A DNA stretch of 64,000 nucleotides from Hondaea fermentalgiana. Lineage: Eukaryota; Sar; Bigyra; Thraustochytrida; Thraustochytriidae. The position numbers and the translations under genes are program-made. Shown piece by piece: positions 10,539 through 21,100 of this stretch; position 1 is the first letter of the stretch, and every line of letters begins with the position of its first letter. The DNA lies in assembly GCA_014084085.1 (NCBI GenBank), contig NPFB01000021.1:300046-364045 (forward strand). Direction: 5' to 3'. The notes below the pieces were generated by a model. The model was given only the letters and a program-made list of their open reading frames with translations, had not been told where the DNA came from and made no database searches.

Positions 10539-12187
10539 CCTTCGCGGGGCACCTACTTGGCTTGGCTGGCGGCCGAGATCTGCAAGGCGAGGCCGGCACG
10601 CGCGGGCTTTCAGCGTGGAGACGAGAAGAGGTCTTCGCGTTTCTTTGGTGCGTGTGCAGCGGCGGGCAGCACGTGCAGAGGCGGGCGACGAGCTTGCTTG
10701 CGTGCCTGCCAAAGCGAGCGGTGCACGCGCTGCGCGAAGTGACGCCGCGTGTGCGGCGCGGCGCGCCGCGCCGCGCCGCGGGAGGCGGCCGCACCAACCA
10801 ACAAGTGTATCGTCGCGTCCACTGGTGGAGTGGAGTGGCGGAGCACACACACGTCGAGCGAGCCACCCTTTTTCTTCTTTCTGGTGGTGTGACCATGAAC
10901 GATACTGATGATGCTGCACAGGGACCAGGAGGAGGATGGAAAAAGGGACAGGAGGAGGATCTGGGGAGGGGGTGGCCAGTGGTCACCTTGTCCGAAGTTG
11001 TACAGGACAAAGAGCGTGGCGGACCACTGGAAGACGGGGAGGCGGAGGCCGCACGCGTGTCGCGTCCTGGGTCATCGTGCGAAAACTTGAGTCGGCTGCG
11101 GCTGCGGCTGGCAGCAAAGGGGAAGCAAGATCCTTTGGCCAGGCATGGGCGAGAGTTTCCTATACGTAGTAGTCGCACAGCCCGTCAGCCTGCTGCAGCT
11201 GCAGCTGCATGTGCACATCGACGAGTCCTGTTTGGGACCCAGAATCGCTGGGTTTACAAAAGACTCGCTCGATCAGGAGTATACCGAATTTGCTGTTTGG
11301 TGCGTTTTGCATTGCACCTGAATACGTAGCCCGGAAAGCCCGCTTGCGTGGTCCACGCGAGTCTTGTCCGATCAGGACATGAGGAGCGAAATCCTTGTGG
11401 TTGCGTTGCATTGCATGAATGAAACGTCGTAGGTCTAGCACAAAATTGCCAGATTTAGAAAGGACGCGTCCGATCGGGGCAAGCGTATTGCTCTGAAACC
11501 AATGGGGGCGTATCTCCACCCATCTGGAGGGAGGAGTCCTTGTATCATCGCACTGCTCGCATGATCCAAGTTATTCTTGTTGTGGAAAATGGGGTAGATT
11601 GCGTTGCTGCGATGCGACAAGCTCGCTTTGGCTCTTGATGCGACACTCTTGTCAACGCTCGTCCAAACGCAAAACATAACGGCCCCTTGCTCTTGCGTGT
11701 AATGAAAACCCTTTCGAAGGTCTTTGCATGGAAACTCTTGCCCTGATTCGCATGCTCGATGTCAAGAATTGTGCTTCACGATGCTGATGCATTTTGATGC
11801 GCTGTTGTTCTCAATTCTCGTCAACATGTAAAGACTGGACTTGACGTTCTAAGCGCTCACGAAAGATCCTTATGAAATGAGCGAGCGTGCTTCGTTTCTA
11901 CAATGACAAGAACAACAAAAAATAGCTGGCCCAAAGTCATGCCGTTGATATGATGTCTCCGCCTTTCCTGCGCCGCGGCGGAGGAGCATGCTTGAATTCG
12001 TCATCGCCTCCTCTGTTGTCGCCAGTCTTTACGTTTGCAACTAGAACAACAGTCCTCGCTTTTGCAACTCCCATCATTGCAGAACAAGGGAGGAAAAAAA
12101 TAGGCCTACAGAAAGAATGGATGAAGAAAAGAAAGATCATTCTCCCATTCTTCTCTCTGGAGACCCGGCGGCGGCGACGACGAGGAA

Positions 12188-15100
12188 ATGCTCGCGCGGC
12201 TGGTGGCCGAGGCCGCCGGGCGGTACCTCGAAGACGTACGCCATGAAAGCGTGCGCGTCAGCTTCTCAGACGGCGGCGCCTGCGTCGTACAAAACGCATC
12301 CGTGCGCCCGTCAGCATGGCGCGATCTGGGCCTACCTTTCGAGGTAGAGAGCGCCAAGTTCGCGGAACTCCGCATGGGCGTCGGTTGGAGCTGGCGCGGC
12401 TTCGAGACGAGTGCGAGCTTTCACGTCGATGGCCTCACCATCGTCGTGCGCCCTTTTGCATCCATCGAAGAAGCGAGAAAAGCCGCTCTCGTGCGCAAGC
12501 GCGCTCAGGTCCAAACTCGCGTCCTTCATGACCTACCCAACGCCCGCGACTCGCAAGCATGGGCCGCGCGTCTTCTTACGCGCATGCTGGAAACGGCTTC
12601 CGTCACGGTCACCAACCTCTCCGTCTGCTTTGCAGAGCCTGCACCCGCACCAGCTGTACATATGCGTGTGCGTGAGATCGTTCTCCGCTCGGCACCATCC
12701 CGCCAGCCAAGTCAAGACCCCGCTACAAATCATACGCCGCCTCGCGCCGTATTATCTCCGCTAGCACACAAACTTGTGGCTCTTCATGACCTCGTTCTCA
12801 CACTTGGATCCGGGCAAGAGCAAATCATCAATCTCCCTCGAGCAGATGCCACCGTTCAAGTTGACGCCACAGCAAATCACCCTACGACCGGTGCTCCAAG
12901 CATCATCGTTGACCTCGACTGTCCCGACGGCATCGTCTCGCCACAGCTCTCTACCGAAATGCTCGAGCTTCTCCTTCGTCTAGGGCGCCGCTGGACCGCC
13001 TTCATGGACGGCGACTTTACGGCGGCCGTGCACGTCGCAGACTCTTTGTTGTTGCAAACCGCCAACGATACTACCCTCCAAGTCGATGACTCCGTTCAAG
13101 ACGCACAGGCATCGCCGAGATCAGCAAAGGACCTTTGGCGCATTGCCTTTGATCGCGTTTCACAGCTCTTGCGCGAACACAGGCGCTGGACTTCGAGCCG
13201 CACCGAGGATCAGGAAATGCGAACGAGACGTACCAACATCTATACGGATGCACTTCGTCGCGGCGTCCAAGATGGACCATGGATGGACGCCTTTGTCGCA
13301 AACTGCCCACTCGACCTCCTTGTGCAGGCACACCTCGAGGCCCACCTTGAGCCCCGCAAGAGACTTCAGCAAACAAACACTTCTGCAAACTCGCAATCTT
13401 TGGCTACCGATGCAAGCGAATGTGACGAAAAGAAGCAACCTTCACAAAACTTTAAAGACCCCTCACACGCTGAATCAGGATGGGCAGGTTGGCTGCGAAC
13501 CTTCCTCCCCCCGGACGAAGACGCGAGTCAAGAACCCAATGGAGTCAATCACGATGCTAAAGACCACCACCACCAGCAACAACAACAAGAACAAGAAGAC
13601 GAAACGGCAACGTACCGATGCTGGGTCACCTTTTCAGCTGCCCATGCCCGAATCAACCTTGTCGACGACCACGGCTTTCCCATTTGCTCTTTCAGTGGAT
13701 CCCCCTCCCTTGTCCTGCGTCAGGATGCCTCCGCTTCTAATGTGAGCGCCGCAGTCAATCAACTCCGTCTCATCGTTGGAGAAAAGGACATTCTCCATGT
13801 TCTTGACGCATCTCAGCTCAATTCTGCGACAAAGAGTACCCCCGTTGCACATGCTCCGCTCTTGTCGCCCGCAGCAAATGATGCGAGCAGCTCCTCGCAC
13901 GAAAATGCAATCTCTCATGGCAGCGTCATTTTCTTCGATTCTCCTCAAGACCATGCAGATGCTCCTCTGCGTCCGTCCGAAAATAGTAATGATGACGTCC
14001 ATGATGACGATGGCGATGACGACGAGTTTCACGATGCAGCCTCTGCATACAGCGAAGAGAGCGATTCTCGTGACCTGAAAAACCAGCACTCTGCTTCCGT
14101 TAGCCCTCAAGATTTTGTGCCATTGCAAAGATCAAAGTCCGACGATATCCTCATGGGCCATGCGCCGCTACGCATCATGAGCAAAAAGGCCATCGACGAC
14201 CCAAAGCATGCCTCGAGCATCACCATCGTACTCGAGCCAACAGAGGTCGAATGGGAGCCACAAGCCTTTCGCGGGCTCGCTGCCTTTGCAAATGCAGTCT
14301 CTTCTGCAATCGGAGTCTCGCACACCTCTAGTGCTGGCATCCTTCTCAGCTCACTCCGAGAACATGCGAACGTACGCATTCGGTTTGGCGCGCCCAGAAT
14401 TCGTTTCGACGCAAAGACAACCCTTTCACTCGGAGCGCTTGCCGTTAGTACACAACCGCGTGAAAAGGCGCAGGACAGCCCCGAATCGCAAAATGGGCAA
14501 AAAGAGATGGACCCAGCCATTGACATCGCTTTTCAAGGAGCCGAGCTCCTACGTAATGGTCGCGCCGTTCTTGGACCCATCCATGTCCATGGCACCCTTC
14601 ACAGCAACCCCGAACATGGCAAGCAAGTTGATCTGCGGATACATGGGCGGGGCGGTTGTAGCCCGACCTCCCAAGCGCCCGAGCCCGATGCAGTCATCGA
14701 CGAGGACCTCTGCAGTTTTATTGCAAAGATTCTTCGCGATATATCCGAAGGCGGCAAGCTTCACGCCTCAAGCATCCATGCAGCAGAATCACGTGCATTG
14801 GTACCCTCTTCACCGACATTAGGTTGGCGAACCTCAGATGCGCCTCTCGATTCCAACCCGCTCGCCCATCTTGAGCTTCACTGCGACGCGCTTCGCGTCG
14901 ATCTCAAAAACAAAGACCGCAGCGTTTTCTCCATGAGCATGGACGAAGCAAAAGGGAGCCTAAGTCTCTTTGACCTCAAGCGCTTTCAAATCAATGAGGC
15001 AAATCTTCAGCTGTGCGGCATCTCCTGTAAACACCCCAACGGCCGCGCGCTTCTGGCGCAATGTTCTGTCCACGCCTCCTATGGTGCTGCGATGCGTCAT

Positions 15101-18100
15101 CTTGATGTATCCACTGCAGACCGGATCTCTCTTGCCTGGGTGCCCCCTGCCATGGCGGACGCATGGGCAACTCTTCAATATCTCGGTATCACGGAGGAAA
15201 TCATGCATGAGGTCGTGGCCTCTTCTCTCATCAGCTCTCGATCTTTTCACCGCGAAGGTCAATATCAAGACTTTCCCAAGAGCTTTCTTGAGCGATCCGC
15301 AGCGTTTGCGTCCCGGCGACACAAGCGCGCACACAGCCTTGCAGTGAATTTTTCCAAGGGCTGCGCTCTCACGCTCTTTAAAAATTGGGAGCCTCTCGCA
15401 AAAGTCGCAGTCGACCATATCCATCTTGACGTACGGACTGCGCAAGGCAACGGGCGCGTTCCCAAAGTCGCGTGCGCACTCAACACTTGTACGCTCTACA
15501 ACCTCCGCGCGGCGCCAGGTCTGCTGCGTGAGATCGTATCTGTGGACACTGTCCAAATCGACAGCCTCGGGCCAAGTGCAACGTCAAATCAACGCATCAA
15601 AGTCCGCGTGGGCTCCACGGACGCCATCTTTTGGCAACCTTTCATTACCGAGTGGATAGACTATGCCACCACGGGCATCATCGATCTCTTTGCGTTTTCC
15701 GCATCGGAAAATGTCCTTTCCACATCGCAAAGTGATTGGATCCACACAACGCTATGCGTTGGCCCGACCCTACTCCGCATTCCGTCCGATGCGCACGGAA
15801 CGCGCTCCCTATCCCTTCGCCTTGAAGCCACCGATGTCGAAAATAGCATTCATCGCGACAATGACAAGGACGTCTTTGCCATTCGCTGGACAGGCATCAG
15901 GCTTGAGGCCACCTCGGGGGCCTGCATTCTTGAGCACAAGCTCGTCTCTCTCACCCTCGAGCGATCATTTGCCGAGAGCACATCCCTGCTTTGTGCCGAC
16001 CTTTCCAATTTCCACTTTAATATTCTCGAGGACGGCTTTGACGACATCATCTCCTGTCTCCGCGACAACCTCCTCAACCAGCAGAGTGTTCTTACGGCCT
16101 TGCTCCGCGTCAAAAGAAGCCAGACCAATCACCATTTGCACCCGGGGAGCGAGAGTCCCTCCTCAAATGGTGAAGAAAATGGAAATGAAAGCGAACATGG
16201 TGAACACGGACACAAGCTTCTTCGTCACGAGCCAGGGCCTGTTTCCGGCATAAAGTACTGGCGCAACTGGATCGAGACCAAATCGAAGCCGCAGCGAACC
16301 AACATTACAGTTTCTGCCATCTCTGCACGGCTTCTGAATCGAATTGTGGTATCGCTCGACCGATTTGAGGCGATCACCTTGACTCGCTTTGTCCCAGCGG
16401 CAAATTCGTTTCTATTCGAAAACGAATACGCGCTACACGGTCTTGAAATCTCCGTAGCAGGTATGCCCCTTATTCGATCGGTGTCTCGAATGGACGCCAG
16501 CGAGCTTCTCCACAAATCTCCTGCAGAAACCACCAATGAAGCCTCTTTGCGTCTTAAACATGACCCAGAACGCAACTCATACCTTGCTAGCCTCGCGCTC
16601 GACAACTTTGCGCTCATGGTCGGCCCCGAGGCACCAGACCACACTCTCATTCAACAACTCCACAAATCGTTACAATGGCATCAAGACGACGCATCGTCAC
16701 CCGACGTGGCCGACGTTGCTTTGAGTGACGCCCCGCCCGAACATGCTGGACAAGAGGTGCATCTCGAACTCGAAATGACAGGCGCGCGTTTCGGTCTTGC
16801 CGACCTTGCCGGGAATCGCTTCGAGGCTCTCCTTGATAGCATTGGTCACGCCACGACCACGACGCTGACACATGGTGAAAGCTCGCGCATTGACAGAGGT
16901 ACTTTGCACGTTGATTTAAGTGCTGCGTTAACAGATGGTCAACACGATCGCAAGACAAACGTGTCTACGACCACCTCAGACGTATCATCGGACCCCATGG
17001 GCATGACTATGACAGCGAGCATGCTCGACGCGATGACCGCAATCAGCGACGATGAGGGCGGCGACATGGACGATGAAAATGATCCACTCTCGGGCGGTCA
17101 CGGCTCTGGTCTCAAACACGCTGCGCCACTTTTGCTGCGCCCTTGCTCCATGAAAATCTTCTGGGATATGATTGACCGCGCATCTGCCGCCGATGTGCTC
17201 ACGCAGCAGATTCGCGCCGAACTCACATCCAAACTCCGCGTTGAGCTGTCCTCGGGCCAGTCGTTGGCCCTTGTTGCTCTCCTTTCGAATTTGGCTGATG
17301 CATTTGTGCATTCGGCTCAACGAGGAGTCAAGTCCCGACAACATTTGCCAAACACTCCACCTTCATTCTCACCCGTGGACGCCCGTGAAGAACCTCTCGC
17401 GTACGAGGCTGTCTTTCAGATGGCTCCGCTCGGACTCAAGCTTGGTCCCTGCACAACGTCTGGCCAAGATTGTGGACCCTTACTCGAGGTTAGAGGGTTT
17501 GCCAAACAGTGCGAAGAGACGATTACACTCAAGGTAGCCCCAGGGGACATGCTTGTGAGTGTGAACGGCGCGGACCTCACTTCTGCCTCGCACACGCTCG
17601 ACACCGCCAAGCAAGCTTTGCGCGACGCGGAATGGCCACGTCGGATTGGCTTTCTCCGTTCCAAACCTACGCGCGCCCTCATTGCAGACCCACTGCAATT
17701 CCGTCCCCTCAGCTCTGCCATTTGGACATGTCGCAACTGCAAGTCGGCTCAGCCCATTACTAGGCGTGATCACAGCGCCGCCTTTGAAGAGACCTGTCTT
17801 CGCTGCGGCGCCGTGCATATCCAACTTTCAACCGAGGCCGACGATGGCGCGGGCGAAGGCACGATCGTCCACGATGAGGTCTACGAGAACCAGCGCTTTT
17901 ATCTTCTTGTGGGATGGTCTCCCCAACTCTTGCCGACGGATCCTTACCCCTGGAGCGATCTGGCGGGACGCACCTTGCGACAGCTCGACGCGCACGCTCC
18001 GCTTCCTGAAAGTGCAGTCCCCGGGGCAAAGTGGTACTGGGTCGATGACTGGACCGTTGATGAAGCAAGATGCCGTGGAGGGAGTAGTGGCGGTTGGGCC

Positions 18101-21100
18101 TATGCTCGCGAGTTTGGTCGCTTCCGCAAGGTACATCGTCCGCCGCGAGGCAAGGCAAAGCGAACGGACTGCGTCCGTCAGCGTCGCTGGATTCGCCGTC
18201 GCATTCTTTCATCGACACCAATCTCGGCGAAAAGGTCAGAGACAACAGCATCGAGATCTTCGTCCTCCGCGGTGCCTGCCTCCTCCTCCTCGTCTTCTTC
18301 TTCTTCTCCTGTGCCAGAGGATACTGCGCAGGTCCCACCCGAACCTCATGCAGACTCAACCTGTAGCCGAAGCCGGCGGACCTCATTATCGGCGCGCGCA
18401 CCCACGACGCACTACTCTCTTCTCCTCGACACCAATCAGCACGAAATGTCACTTTTGCTGGAAAGTGATGTTGTTCATCGTCCACTCGTGCGTTTCCGAC
18501 TTGGCATGCACAACGACCTCGTGCCCGCTTCGTGGACCCGGGCTATTGTTTTTGGTGCAGAGGATCCGCCGGCAGATACTACCAAGTCTTCACCATCCTC
18601 GTTGCCCTCGTGCATTTCCTCTGGCACGAGCCGACTCCTCCCTCGTCGTCTTGCAGGGAATTTGTGTCTTGCTGCAGAAGCCTTTAATGTGGGTCTCCTT
18701 GATTGGGAACCTATCATTGAGCCCTGGGCCTTTGCCTTTGAGGCCCAGCACGAGGCATCGTCCTGGAACTTGACTCTTATGGGCCTCTCACGTCTGCAAG
18801 TCAATGTTGGCCTTTCTATTGCGGACGCTCTTGCCCAGCTTCCCTCGTGGGGGCCACTCAACGATGCCTCCTCCGAGCGTCGCGACTGCAGCTGCTATCC
18901 GAAGTTTCGACGGGCCCGCGTCCCTCTCTTGGCGCTCGAAAATCGAAGTGGTGTCACCATTACTGCTGCCCCTGCAGGTAATCCAAGCGCAGAGTTCGAC
19001 GTCGACCCAGGTGCCAAGATCGCCGCAATGCAGTTGCTCGGAAGCGATTCTGCAGCCTCTGATCTGTGGCACAGCATCGGACAAGAACGGGGCGTAACTG
19101 ATGAGGCCGTCTCTCTTCGTTTCTTTGGTGGCTGGAAGGCTCTTGAACGCATTTCGCTGCGTCAGCTCATGCACAATGGAGAGATCGTGGCGCACAAGCT
19201 GCAGCAGGCAACGGGTCCCGAAACAGGAAGCGTTTTGCTCCGCGTCGATGTGGGCCCGGATGGGGAGCGCATCATTCACGTCGAATCTGTTTTCCACATT
19301 GTCAACGAGTGCGACTTCGCCCTTTCGCTGCGTCTCGAAGACCCCGGAGGACAAGGTGCGCTCATGATCGATCCGTGCAAGCCCAGTGCGTCGGCGGAGC
19401 TACCGCTCGTCAAGAATCTCGAGCTGCGCATGCTCCTTCTAGGCGTACTGGGCGAATCGCCTCGATCTGGATTCGTGCTCAACCTCGCTCACCTTTCCAG
19501 CAGCGCTCTGAAACTTGCTCGTGCTAACCTTGCAAAGGCCGTCTCACCGCCCGGGATTCTCTTGGAGCAAAATATTACCGAGCTGGCCCCTGGAAAGCAC
19601 GTATTGATAGATATACACGCAGAGGCCATCAAGGAGTCCAAGAGCAGCTCTAGCTCTTTAGCTCGGCGCTATGTCGCGTGCAAAATCACAATTGCCACAC
19701 GGCCTCCTCGCACGGTTCGGAATGCGCTCGATTTTGCCATCGAAGTGCGCGCAGAACAAAATGGAACTCTTGTACACGAGATTTCTCCCGGAAATACCGC
19801 AGCCCTCTATCATCTCGATGAAGTCGCCCTCAGCTTTCGCATTCCCGCAATCTCCTCAACCTGGTCTGCGTGGGTCAAGGTCGCAGCCTTGGCGCAGCGT
19901 GGGGCAGACACCTTTGACCTTGATGATTGTCACGGTCGCACGGTCCAAGTTCCAGTCAGTTTCCGAGCTCGCCGTGTCACTGTAGGACCTGCTCTGCACC
20001 TCGAAGACCTCACATGGGGACTTGGACTTCAGGTCGGTCTTGTCGACGCAAGTTTGGGCCGTTCTCGTGCCATTCCCGGGCAGGCCGCAACGGACTCGAT
20101 TGCTGTCGCCGAGTTTCAGCGCTGGTTACCCATGCAAGGCTGGAAGCCGCCAAGTCTTCCTGGAGACCCGAGTCCTTGGGCCTTCCATCCCGAAAATAGC
20201 GTGGCCTCCGCCACTGATCTCACGGAAGTGCCTTTAGAGCCTGGATGGGCCTGGGCAGAGCCCTCGTGGCGCTGCGATACCGCTAGTCATGACTGGGAGT
20301 ATGCCACAGACTTTCAGGCGCATCGATGGTCCCTCGTCCGAGGCAAGCTCGATTGTGCGCGGCGCCGCATCTGGCGACGTGCCTGTGTGCGTGACGTGCC
20401 CGTTTCCCAAGTTCTTTTGGGCCCGATTTCCACCAAGCCCCCCAAAGGTCGGCGGCAAGGTGCAGGAACCGAGGAGACCTATGACGACTTGGACGATGGA
20501 AATGATTTGTATGACATTGACGCCGAGGATGACCGGGTCTTTAACGCGACTGCCGCGCGCGAGTACGACCAGTCAAAGACGACTCATCAGGGCAGCGAAG
20601 CCTACCGTCACGCATTGAATAGTGACAAACCTGCACCTCCTAGTGCAAAGCATGCTGTTCAACTCGTTTTGCGACTTTCGGGGCAAACAAGCTGGTCGGC
20701 GCCAATTGCTCTTGTCCCAGGTACCTGGAATCCCGTCGAGGTCGCCGACGAGCTCTCGGACACAGTGGTGTCTCTCATGGTCCAGGTCCCGGTCCTCATG
20801 CATCGTGAACGGATCATGATATGGAATCAGTTTGCGATTCGTAGCAGACTGGAAAACGACCCCATTTACCTCGTGTCCACGCATCGGCACGTGTGTCCGA
20901 CTGAAGTGCCCGATCCTAGCCGCTCGACCAAGGTTCAGCCAGGCGAGACGATTCGTCGATTTCATTGGGATCAGCACGAATCGGGCCGCCTTTTACGCGT
21001 TGGGCGCGCAGTGTGTCTTGGTGATACAGGCATGCAGGACATTCTATGGAGCGGACCCATTGATCCAAGCGTCCTGGATGATATGGTTCTCATGCTTCGC

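Larger units (their letters stand above)
7840..12187. other. 4.3-kb gene-poor low-complexity region
   Basis: Runs from the transposase to the VPS13-like start. The first part (about 8000-10900) is very G+C-rich, with a (TC)n tract near 8430-8450, nested CTGCAG palindromes near 9590-9635 and an (AATG)n microsatellite at 10510-10538. The last part (about 11200-12100) is closer to average composition. Many 60-250-codon frames occur on both strands, but none shows a family match, a plausible splice pattern or consistent codon use. I see no supportable gene. Confidence 0.55.

Noticed and set aside
11160..11677. Minus-strand frames resembling a broken gene
   Set aside because: Two short overlapping frames in different phases show no recognisable motif. 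A pseudogene or TE remnant is possible but not supported.
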